From contig JAXDLH010000443.1 in assembly GCA_034666705.1 (NCBI GenBank), positions 1-5,018 of the forward strand: DNA of 5,018 nucleotides, given 5' to 3'. This DNA is from JAXDLH01 sp034666705 (GTDB lineage Bacteria > Chloroflexota > UBA6077 > SHYK01). Each line of letters starts with the position of its first letter. The first letter of the stretch is position 1. Positions 1 through 4,668 of this stretch are shown one piece after another. The notes below the pieces were generated by a model. The model saw only the letters and a program-made list of their open reading frames with translations, was not told where the DNA came from and did no database searches. A program made the position numbers and the translations under genes.

Positions 1-92
1 AGGGCAGCCATGGCGCCCGCCGCGCCGGCCCCCACGATCACCAGATCGGCCCGATGCACTGCCGCCCCCGAGCCATTAGCCTCCCCGTTCAT
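1..92 (-). CDS. FAD-dependent oxidoreductase, N-terminal fragment
   Basis: This gene reads leftwards and is cut by the window edge, so only the first 30 codons are visible. After about 14 polar residues comes DLVIVGAGAAGAMAA (residues 16-30), a beta strand followed by the GxGxxG dinucleotide-binding loop. This is the ADP-binding start of the FAD Rossmann fold found in GMC oxidoreductases, fumarate-reductase-like flavoproteins and related families. Which family it belongs to cannot be decided from this piece. The start at 92 is preferred because AGGGAGG (99-105 on the complementary strand) lies 6 bases upstream. An in-frame ATG at 110 would add only six residues and place that site inside the gene. 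It lies 91 bp downstream of the 149-residue gene on the same strand, so co-transcription is possible. The plus-strand reading frame across this region is low-complexity Ala/Pro and is not credible. Confidence 0.85.
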   Translation of the reverse strand, partial: MNGEANGSGAAVHRADLVIVGAGAAGAMAA

Positions 93-98
93 CTCGCG

Positions 99-105
99 CC
101 TCCCT
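99..105 (-). promoter_or_regulatory. Ribosome binding site deciding the flavoprotein start
   Basis: AGGGAGG on the minus strand, 6 bases before the ATG at 92. It supports that start over the in-frame ATG at 110, which lies upstream of it. Confidence 0.7.
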
Positions 106-106
106 G

Positions 107-127
107 CCATGGTAGTGGTCCATGGTA
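107..127. repeat. Direct repeat CCATGGTA x2
   Basis: CCATGGTA occurs at 107-114 and again at 120-127, 13 bp apart start to start. Each copy contains the palindrome CCATGG, and the second runs into GGTACC. The pair sits 15-35 bp upstream of the flavoprotein start in the short 93-183 gap. It could be a regulator site or chance; the sequence alone does not say which. I see no clear terminator or promoter elsewhere in this gap. Confidence 0.4.
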
Positions 128-183
128 CCCCAGGATTGGCCGGTCGGTGGAGGTTTTGGACAGCGTCGAGCGAGTGGGAAGCG

Positions 184-633
184 CTAGACCCCGGCGAGCA
201 CGAGTGTTGGGCAGTCCTGGAGGCGAGCCTGCTGCTCTTCCATCAACATCACGACGTCGCTGTCCGAGAAAATGCAGGTGGAGTGGACGCGGCCAGAGAA
301 GACCGTGACCCGAAAGCCATCCTCGGTCTGGCGGACCGTGAGCAACTCGACGCCCGAATGGTCACACTCGGCACCGAGCGCGCAGAGTGTCTCACCCAGG
401 GTAATCCCGAGCCGCTCCGGGTCAGCCCACACCGTGCGATGCCGTCGCGCCTCCGCCATGAGCTCGCGGAGCTCGAAGGCGCGACACGACCGATGCCGAA
501 TCGCGTCCTCCGGCTGCCAGCTAACCGCATAGTAGATTCCGTGGTCGATGATCTCGATGTCACTCCCGCCGTGGTCGTCGAGAAATTGTCCGATCACGCG
601 CAGGCTATCGCTGTACTGACCTGGGTCTGCCAT
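184..633 (-). CDS. Hypothetical protein, 149 residues
   Basis: I do not recognise this family. The protein is soluble, with no signal peptide and no membrane segment. It looks like a small alpha/beta protein. An N-terminal helix (about 5-20) leads into a Gly/Asp-rich turn (21-24) and a strand, IEIIDHGIYYAVSW (26-39). An Arg/Glu-rich helix follows (about 50-66), then alternating strands VELLTV and FRVTVFS (95-113) and a final helix rich in Met, Glu and Gln (about 127-140). The start at 633 is chosen because GGAGGG (640-645) lies 6 bases upstream. An in-frame GTG at 723 would add 30 residues but would overlap the inverted repeat at 664-716. It is transcribed leftwards, towards the flavoprotein gene and away from the toxin-antitoxin pair. 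Opposing reading frames of similar length exist, but they have unnatural composition and no ribosome site. Confidence 0.7.
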   Translation of the reverse strand: MADPGQYSDSLRVIGQFLDDHGGSDIEIIDHGIYYAVSWQPEDAIRHRSCRAFELRELMAEARRHRTVWADPERLGITLGETLCALGAECDHSGVELLTVRQTEDGFRVTVFSGRVHSTCIFSDSDVVMLMEEQQARLQDCPTLVLAGV

Positions 634-639
634 ATGCTT

Positions 640-645
640 CCCTCC
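640..645 (-). promoter_or_regulatory. Ribosome binding site deciding the 149-residue gene start
   Basis: GGAGGG on the minus strand, spaced 6 bases (AAGCAT) from the ATG at 633. It supports this start over the upstream GTG at 723. Confidence 0.7.
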
Positions 646-663
646 GGATGGGTCTTGATCTAT

Positions 664-716
664 GCGCAGCTCACCGACGTATGTAACGAAACGCAAGCTT
701 GGCGTGTGAGCTGCGC
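664..716. repeat. Perfect 11-bp inverted repeat in divergent promoter region
   Basis: GCGCAGCTCAC at 664-674 is the exact reverse complement of GTGAGCTGCGC at 706-716, separated by 31 bp. The arm centres are 42 bp apart, about four turns of B-DNA. A further CTCAC at 719-723 can pair with GTGAG at 706-710. The palindrome CAAGCTTG lies in the spacer at 694-701. The repeat lies between a leftward gene starting at 633 and a rightward promoter near 733, where a dimeric regulator or looping site would be expected. The operator role is inferred. Confidence 0.55.
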
Positions 717-732
717 CACTCACGTACCGTGA

Positions 733-761
733 TTGTCGGCATGCCCCAGGCGCGATATAGA
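733..761 (+). promoter_or_regulatory. Candidate sigma-70 promoter for the toxin-antitoxin unit
   Basis: TTGTCG (733-738, 4/6 to the -35 consensus) and TATAGA (756-761, 4/6 to the -10 consensus) are separated by the optimal 17 bp. Transcription would start near 768, giving a leader of about 50 nt before the antitoxin ATG. This is the best promoter-like pair I find in the 634-820 space. No experimental support is implied. Confidence 0.4.
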
Positions 762-820
762 GCCGCGTGCAATTCGGTGCTATGCTTCGAACCAGGCCGT
801 GATTCCGGCGGGGAGCGGGA

Positions 821-1057
821 ATGACTGAGTTACTTCAGCGCGCTATTGCAGCGATTCAGGAGCTGCCAGAGGATGTGCAGGATGCAATTGCCGCACGTGT
901 GCTGGCCGAGATCGCGGATGAGCAAGACTGGAGTCGTCAGTTTGAGGCGACGACCGACGCCCAGTGGGATCATCTCGCGGCCCAGGTGCGGCGCGATATC
1001 GCCGCCAATAAGACAATCCCGCTCGAAGAGCTGCTTCAACAACCGCCGAGTCCATGA
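821..1057 (+). CDS. Type II antitoxin-like protein
   Basis: A 78-residue acidic protein, inferred to be the antitoxin that neutralises the downstream RelE/ParE-like toxin and perhaps represses its own promoter. The N-terminal half, LLQRAIAAIQELPEDVQDAI and the following AARVLAEI (4-31), is predicted helical. It matches the pattern of small antitoxins that carry 'LPxxxQDxIAxxxLxEI'. The C-terminal half has the W-x-x-x-F spacer and DHLAAQVRRDIAANKTIPLEELL (50-72), the usual toxin-wrapping tail of this group ('L..LA.....I..G.T.PL'). No ribbon-helix-helix or other DNA-binding motif is obvious. GGGGAG (810-815) lies 5 bases before the ATG. The stop overlaps the toxin start as ATGA. The call rests on this gene arrangement and on remembered family patterns. 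Confidence 0.8.
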   Translation: MTELLQRAIAAIQELPEDVQDAIAARVLAEIADEQDWSRQFEATTDAQWDHLAAQVRRDIAANKTIPLEELLQQPPSP

Positions 1058-1323
1058 ATTCGAGCGTTACGAGTGCGTTTCGTGAGCAGCTAGCTCGGTT
1101 ACCCTCGACCGTTCGCGAGCAGGCGATTCAGGCATACAGGCTCTGGGCTGCGGATCCGCACCATTCGAGCCTCTCCTTCAAGCGCGTGAGTCGGAGTCAA
1201 CCCATCTTCTCCGTCCGAGTTGGGATTCACTACCGAGCACTGGGTTTACAAGACGGCGATCGCCTCTATTGGTTCTGGATCGGCCCCCATGCGGCATATG
1301 ACGATTTATTGAAACGTCTGTAG
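1054..1323 (+). CDS. RelE/ParE/HigB-superfamily toxin
   Basis: An 89-residue protein that resembles the RelE/ParE toxin fold: two N-terminal helices (about 6-32), then a beta sheet. The diagnostic run is WAADPHHSSLSFKRV (31-45), FSVRVGIHYRALG (52-64) and LYWFWIGPHAAYDDLL (71-86). This matches the family pattern 'W..DP.H.SL.FK.V...YSVRVG..YRALG...D...WFWIG.H..YD.L'. Arg55, Tyr60-Arg61, His79 and Tyr82 are where basic and aromatic residues of ribosome-dependent mRNA interferases of this superfamily usually lie. The superfamily also includes gyrase-targeting ParE, so the target is not settled. Its start codon overlaps the antitoxin stop (ATGA) and no good ribosome site precedes it, so translational coupling is likely. 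The full-length frame and intact motifs suggest it is functional. Confidence 0.88.
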   Translation: MNSSVTSAFREQLARLPSTVREQAIQAYRLWAADPHHSSLSFKRVSRSQPIFSVRVGIHYRALGLQDGDRLYWFWIGPHAAYDDLLKRL

Positions 1324-1387
1324 ATGCGCGCCCTTTCCAATGCGAATACACTGGCGGCAGAACGTCCGAGAGGGTTGGTCCGCGATT

Positions 1388-1395
1388 GGGAGGGG
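1388..1395 (+). promoter_or_regulatory. Ribosome binding site deciding the amidohydrolase start
   Basis: GGGAGGGG runs directly into two consecutive ATG codons (1396 and 1399). GGGAGG (1388-1393) is 5 bases from the second ATG and too close to the first. It favours 1399 over 1396 and over the ATG at 1324. Confidence 0.65.
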
Positions 1396-1398
1396 ATG

Positions 1399-2442
1399 AT
1401 GGGGTTCATCGACGCCGACGCGCATGTGGACGAATGGGCCGGGACCTGGGAGTACATGGATCAGGCGGAGGAGCGCCATCGGCCCGTCCTGCTGGACCCG
1501 CCACGACCGGGCTACCTCCAGAAGGATGCGCGCCCGCACCCGCTGTGGCTGATCGCCGGCAACGTGCGCCTCAAGCGGTATCGTGACGACAAGCTGACTG
1601 GCACCACCCGCGAGCTGCGCGAGTTGGTGGACGTACCCGCGCGGCTGCGGCACATGGATGAATTGGGCATCGACGTACAGGTGCTCTATCCGACGATGTT
1701 CCTCCACGCGGTGACTACCCAGCCCGACGTCGAGTGGGCGATCCATGGGGCGTACAACCGCTGGCTCGCCGCCAAGACCGCAGAATCGGGCGGACGCCTG
1801 CGCTGGGCGTATCTGCCGTCAGTCCTGAGTGTCGAGAGGTCGGCCGCGGAGCTGGAGTGGGCGCAGGCGCATGGCGCGGCCGCGGTCATGAAGAAGGGCG
1901 TCGAATACAATCGCTCGGCGAGCGACCCGTACTTTTACCCACTTTATGAAGAAGCCAATCGCCTTAGCATGGCCATCTGCTTCCATCAGGGCAGCGGCAC
2001 CCTGCACTCGAACGCGGGTGAAGGCGCCTCGATGCAGCGATTGAGCGTGCTCGACGCCTTCAGCGCGCTGGTCAACGGGGAAGTGCCCGACATGTTCCCC
2101 AACGTACGCTGGGGCTTCGTCGAGGCCGGCGCCTCGTGGATTCCCTACCTGATCAAGGAGCTGGGGATGCGCGGCCGGGCCGCCCGCTCACCCTACGATT
2201 TCAAGACCGGGCTGCTGGCGCATCACCGGTTTTACGTCACCTGCGATACGGAAGACGACATTGCCGACCTGGTGAATAACTACGGCGCCGAGGATTACCT
2301 CACCGTAGGCACCGACTATAGCCATCAGGACGCATCGGCTGAGCTCCAGGCGCACCAGGTGATCGAGGAATTGGACGGGCTGGCGCCGGGCGTCGCAGCA
2401 AAGATCACCGATACGAATGGCCGTCGCCTCTACGGCGTCTGA
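1399..2442 (+). CDS. Amidohydrolase family metal-dependent hydrolase (COG2159/ACMSD-like)
   Basis: Predicted cytosolic TIM-barrel hydrolase of the amidohydrolase-2 group, which includes ACMSD-type decarboxylases and aromatic-ring-derived acid hydrolases. The substrate is unknown. From the chosen start (347 residues) the protein opens with FIDADAHVDE (3-12), the N-terminal metal motif with Asp7-x-His9 in place of HxH. Other landmarks are VLYPTMF (95-101), SDPYFYPLYEEANRL (175-189), CFHQGSG with His196, FVEAGASWIPYLI (240-252) and TVGTDYSHQD with Asp306 and His309, all at expected family positions. An in-frame ATG at 1324 touches the toxin stop and would add 25 residues. It is disfavoured because this motif normally lies at the very N-terminus and the ribosome site precedes 1399. 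It is on the same strand as the toxin-antitoxin pair, 75 bp downstream, so read-through is possible. Confidence 0.9.
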   Translation: MGFIDADAHVDEWAGTWEYMDQAEERHRPVLLDPPRPGYLQKDARPHPLWLIAGNVRLKRYRDDKLTGTTRELRELVDVPARLRHMDELGIDVQVLYPTMFLHAVTTQPDVEWAIHGAYNRWLAAKTAESGGRLRWAYLPSVLSVERSAAELEWAQAHGAAAVMKKGVEYNRSASDPYFYPLYEEANRLSMAICFHQGSGTLHSNAGEGASMQRLSVLDAFSALVNGEVPDMFPNVRWGFVEAGASWIPYLIKELGMRGRAARSPYDFKTGLLAHHRFYVTCDTEDDIADLVNNYGAEDYLTVGTDYSHQDASAELQAHQVIEELDGLAPGVAAKITDTNGRRLYGV

Positions 2443-2447
2443 AGGCT

Positions 2448-2581
2448 TGGTGTCATCTTGAGTCGTCATGCCCCGGCGGGGCGCCACCGCGGCCTGGAAG
2501 TCGATTTCCAAAGCAGCGAAGGATCCGTAGCCCGGTCATTGCGGGCGCGGATCCATCGGCTGCGGCCTCAGGATGACACCA
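2448..2581. repeat. 134-bp palindromic element with 15-bp terminal inverted repeats
   Basis: The ends are TGGTGTCATCTTGAG (2448-2462) and CTCAGGATGACACCA (2567-2581), complementary at 14 of 15 positions. The TGTCATCCTGAG end and the internal GCGAAGGATCC are sequences I recall from dispersed intergenic repeats in many GC-rich bacterial genomes; this is from memory, not a search. Inside are several hairpins: CCCC-GGC-GGGG (2471-2481), TGGAA/TTCCA (2495-2510) and a long stem at 2521-2554. There is no credible coding frame and no transposase, so it would be a non-autonomous element or a REP-like structured repeat. It begins 5 bp after the amidohydrolase stop. No target-site duplication is obvious at its ends. 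Confidence 0.65.
2521..2554 (+). other. Strong hairpin inside the palindromic element
   Basis: GGATCCG (2521-2527) pairs with CGGATCC (2548-2554), and the inner GCCCG (2530-2534) pairs with CGGGC (2542-2546) around a 7-base loop. The flanks GCAGCGA and TCGGCTGC extend the stem with small bulges. It lies about 80 bp after the amidohydrolase stop and could impede transcription or protect a 3' end. It lacks a T-tract, so it is not a classical intrinsic terminator. Confidence 0.6.
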
Positions 2582-2659
2582 TTGTTCAGAACGACCTCAT
2601 TATTGAGGGGCACGCTATTGGCGGTCGCCGCTCGCAACTGGTCCGGAGCACGTGACAGG

Positions 2660-2744
2660 CGGGACCGGGCGACAGTCGGGCGCGTGCGATGGTCGGGCGC
2701 GTGCGGTAGTCGGATAGGCACGATGGTCGGGGGCGCGCGATAGT
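2660..2744. repeat. 17-bp degenerate tandem repeat, five copies
   Basis: Five consecutive 17-bp units occur with no gaps: 2660-2676, 2677-2693, 2694-2710, 2711-2727 and 2728-2744. Each starts with CGG and ends in GT. The consensus is close to CGGGCGCGTGCGATRGT. A degenerate unit at 2643-2659 (11/17 to the first) and another at 2745-2761 extend the periodicity on both sides. A 17-bp period is not a multiple of three, and the region has no credible gene. It ends within 25 bp of the next start codon, so the array would form the promoter or leader region of the flavoenzyme gene. Confidence 0.8.
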
Positions 2745-2758
2745 CGAGATCAGATGGC

Positions 2759-2762
2759 AGGA
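2759..2762 (+). promoter_or_regulatory. Ribosome binding site of the alpha-hydroxy-acid oxidase gene
   Basis: AGGA lies 6 bases before the ATG at 2769, at the edge of the tandem repeat. It is a modest but well-spaced site. Confidence 0.5.
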
Positions 2763-2768
2763 CATTAG

Positions 2769-3878
2769 ATGAATGCGGTGAATCCTGCCGAGTGGCAGAC
2801 GATCCCGGAGATCATGCCGGCGGCGCAGCTCGCCCTCTCGCATCCGCTGTGGGCTTTTTCCGGCAGCGGCCCGGAGAGTGAGGTCACCGTGCGGCGCAAC
2901 CGAGCCGCCTTCGACCGGCTCGCGCTGCTGCCGCGGGTGCTGCGCGACGTGAGCGCGCGCGACCTCTCGACTACGTTTCTCGGACACCGACTCTCGCTCC
3001 CGGTCATGCTCGCGCCGGTCGGCTCGATTCAGATGTTCCATCCGAACGGAGCCCGGCCCGCCGCCCGCGTGGCCGAGCGCATGGGCACCATGAGCTTCGT
3101 TGCAACCAACGCCCGACCGAAACTCGAGGAGGTGCGCGCCGTCTCGGCGGGGCCGCTCGTCTTTCAGCTCTACGTGTACGGCGATCGGGAGTGGCTGCAA
3201 ACCATGCTGCGCCGAATCGAGAACGCCGGGTACACCGCCATCTGTGTCACCGTCGACAGCCCCGATTCGGGCATTCGGGACCGACGCTACGCCAATCGCA
3301 ATCTCTGGGGCGAGCGGCTCGAGCGGGGCAATGGCGAGACGGCCGGGCGCGCCGACGAGCGGCAGCGGTATCTCGCGAGCTTCTCCTGGGACGATCTCGC
3401 GTGGCTGCGGGCGCAGACGAAGCTCCCACTCGTGGTGAAGGGGGTGCTTTCGCCGCGTGACGGCGAGCTTGCGGTGCAGCACGGCGTGGACGTCGTGTAC
3501 GTCTCGAACCATGGCGGCCGACGCCAGGACCAGCTCCCGTCCACGATCGAGATACTGCCGCAGATGCTGGCCGCAATCAATGGGCGAGCGGACGTCGTGG
3601 TCGATAGCGGCTTCATGCGCGGCACCGATGTCGTGAAGGCGCTGGCATTGGGGGCGCGGGCGGTCGGCATCGGCAAGCTGATGATCTGGGCGCTGGCGGC
3701 CGGCGGCGAGGCAGGCCTCGAGCGTGCGCTCGAGCTGCTGCACCGGGAAATCAGCGCCACGATGGCCAATATGGGGGCACCCACCATCGCGGACCTCACT
3801 CCGGACATGGTGATCCCGAGCTTCGCCCCGCCGCCGGCACCCTGGCCCGTCGAGCCGATGGACCTGCCCGTCCTCTAG
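2769..3878 (+). CDS. FMN-dependent alpha-hydroxy-acid oxidase/dehydrogenase
   Basis: A 369-residue cytosolic flavoenzyme of the glycolate oxidase/lactate monooxygenase/LldD family, expected to oxidise a 2-hydroxy acid to a 2-keto acid using FMN. The family path is complete: NRAAFDRLALLPRVLRDVS (44-62), LPVMLAPVG (77-85), FQLYVYGDR (132-140), TVDSPDSGIR (161-170), VVKGV (222-226), VSNHGGRR (245-252), RGTDVVKALALGA (284-296) and AAGGEAGLERALELL (310-324). By eye-alignment to spinach glycolate oxidase, Tyr135 (Tyr129), Asp163 (Asp157), Arg170 (Arg164), Lys224 (Lys230), the catalytic base His248 (His254) and Arg251 (Arg257) are kept. Three sites differ. Phe30 replaces the substrate-binding Tyr24, DSG (279-281) replaces DGG, and Gly-Lys (302-303) replaces the phosphate-binding Gly-Arg. 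The substrate is therefore uncertain. It lacks the membrane features of LldD and does not resemble mycofactocin MftD closely. Confidence 0.92.
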   Translation: MNAVNPAEWQTIPEIMPAAQLALSHPLWAFSGSGPESEVTVRRNRAAFDRLALLPRVLRDVSARDLSTTFLGHRLSLPVMLAPVGSIQMFHPNGARPAARVAERMGTMSFVATNARPKLEEVRAVSAGPLVFQLYVYGDREWLQTMLRRIENAGYTAICVTVDSPDSGIRDRRYANRNLWGERLERGNGETAGRADERQRYLASFSWDDLAWLRAQTKLPLVVKGVLSPRDGELAVQHGVDVVYVSNHGGRRQDQLPSTIEILPQMLAAINGRADVVVDSGFMRGTDVVKALALGARAVGIGKLMIWALAAGGEAGLERALELLHREISATMANMGAPTIADLTPDMVIPSFAPPPAPWPVEPMDLPVL

Positions 3879-3898
3879 TACGCCGGGGAGAGTCGGCA

Positions 3899-3904
3899 TA
3901 CAAT
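3899..3904 (+). promoter_or_regulatory. Candidate -10 element before the PqqC-like pair
   Basis: TACAAT matches the -10 consensus at 5 of 6 positions in an otherwise GC-rich 76-bp gap. No good -35 lies 16-18 bp upstream, where the sequence is the end of the preceding gene. Initiation would fall near 3911. Read-through from the flavoenzyme gene is equally possible. Confidence 0.35.
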
Positions 3905-3919
3905 ACGGGCAACTGGCGA

Positions 3920-3939
3920 GCGGGACACCCGACACCCGC
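3920..3939 (+). other. Leader hairpin with duplicated GACACCC
   Basis: GACACCC occurs twice in tandem (3924-3930, 3931-3937). CGGG at 3921-3924 can pair with the first CCCG (3928-3931, 3-base loop) or the second (3935-3938, 10-base loop), so two mutually exclusive stems are possible. Both lie just upstream of the GGAGG site at 3943-3947. Any regulatory role is inferred. Confidence 0.35.
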
Positions 3940-3954
3940 AATGGAGGATGTGCG

Positions 3955-4668
3955 ATGGCAGCGATCGATGCTCGGCCCGGCGACGCGTTTGTCGAAGAGC
4001 TCGAGCAGATGCGAGACCAGTACGGCATGATGCAGAACCAGCCCCGCCGCGGCTCACCGACCCGTGAGCAGGGCGCCGCGAGCCGGCGCCGCGGGCTGCG
4101 CGGTGGCAGTGACAACCACGCCTTCACCGGTGAGCAATTTCTGAATTGCACCGACAAGACCATTCGCCGCAAGCAGCTTCAAAAGAGCATGGATGAGGGC
4201 GGCCAGAGCTACTTCGGCGGCCCGATCCCGTCCCACCCGACCCTCGCCAAGTGGGAGGCCACAGCCTACGGCTTGACCGCAGAGGAGATCGCCCAGCTCG
4301 AGCAAGAAGACCTGACACCCGAGCAGCTCATCGCGCGCGGCTGGCGGATCGCGACCTGCCGCACCGCCCCATGGCCGGTCGCCATTGGCACAAGCTACGT
4401 CGGAGAGGGCGGAACGTTCCTGCGCTCCGTGAACGAGCCCGAGAAGGTCGCAGCCGAGATCGAGGCGCTCCGCAAGAAGTTCGAGGAGTGGGACGTGGAT
4501 GACCTGGAGAAGGCTACCGCGAACGCCCGCGTGCACGCCCTGGCAGACGAGGACCACGGCTCGCACACCCAGAACGTGATTCGGAGTTTCATCAACACGC
4601 CAGAGCTGCAAGAGGAGATGCGCAAGACCTTCATCCTGCGCTATTACTCCCGCTCGAGTTTGTTCTAA
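3955..4668 (+). CDS. PqqC/TenA-like (haem-oxygenase fold) protein, first of a pair
   Basis: A 237-residue soluble protein. From about residue 60 it follows the middle and C-terminal helices of PqqC-like proteins. FLNCTDKTIRRKQLQKSMDEGG (62-83) sits where PqqC has '..NCPDREIRREWIQRLLDHDG'. PTLAKWEATAYGLTAEE (95-111) matches '..AWLRLGEAVGL', TAPWPVAIGTS (137-147) matches the 'W.EA.A.S' helix, and HALADEDHGSH with TPELQEEMR (194-204, 215-223) matches the final 'D.EH...TTxExQERM' helices. Residues 1-28 could form one helix; 29-55 is an Arg/Gly/Ser-rich, probably disordered linker in place of the usual first core helices. The PqqC 'DHDG' histidine is absent, so PQQ synthase activity is unlikely. 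Members of this fold include cofactorless oxidases, di-iron oxidases and thiaminases. GGAGGA (3943-3948) precedes the ATG. Its stop overlaps the next start (TAATG). The fold call rests on remembered sequences. Confidence 0.65.
   Translation: MAAIDARPGDAFVEELEQMRDQYGMMQNQPRRGSPTREQGAASRRRGLRGGSDNHAFTGEQFLNCTDKTIRRKQLQKSMDEGGQSYFGGPIPSHPTLAKWEATAYGLTAEEIAQLEQEDLTPEQLIARGWRIATCRTAPWPVAIGTSYVGEGGTFLRSVNEPEKVAAEIEALRKKFEEWDVDDLEKATANARVHALADEDHGSHTQNVIRSFINTPELQEEMRKTFILRYYSRSSLF

Noticed and set aside
10..732. Plus-strand open frame of 240 codons opposite the flavoprotein start and the 149-residue gene
   Set aside because: Its N-terminal part is the antisense of a clear FAD-binding motif, no ribosome site precedes it, and the minus strand gives two well-initiated genes instead.
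1309..1352. Possible promoter for the amidohydrolase: TTGAAA (1309-1314) and TACACT (1347-1352)
   Set aside because: The 32-bp spacing between the two hexamers is far from 16-18, so they do not form a promoter pair.
1324..1398. Amidohydrolase start at the ATG abutting the toxin stop (TAGATG)
   Set aside because: It would add 25 residues ahead of the DADAH motif that normally begins these proteins. A strong GGGAGGGG site precedes the ATG at 1399 instead. Coupling to the toxin cannot be fully excluded.
2521..2554. Intrinsic terminator for the amidohydrolase
   Set aside because: The stem is strong but is followed by ATCGGCTGCGG, with no T-tract. It is recorded as a hairpin instead.
2458..2655. 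Small plus-strand open frame in the amidohydrolase-flavoenzyme gap
   Set aside because: It runs through the palindromic element and its hairpins, has no ribosome site, and its product is Arg-rich with no protein-like pattern.
2643..2761. CRISPR array
   Set aside because: The 17-bp units are contiguous and degenerate, with no spacers, no 28-37-bp conserved repeat and no cas genes.
2769..3878. Mycofactocin MftD, with the left-edge flavoprotein as MftG and the PqqC-like proteins as cofactor-synthesis genes
   Set aside because: The protein does not share MftD's characteristic long loop and motifs as I recall them. No mftA, mftB, mftC, mftE or mftF gene is visible, and the flavoprotein fragment is too short to classify.
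2586..4172. Long minus-strand open frame of 528 codons opposite the flavoenzyme gene
   Set aside because: Its composition is Arg/His/Pro-rich with no domain, and it spans the tandem repeat. The plus strand carries a complete, motif-rich enzyme. It is a GC-rich antisense shadow.
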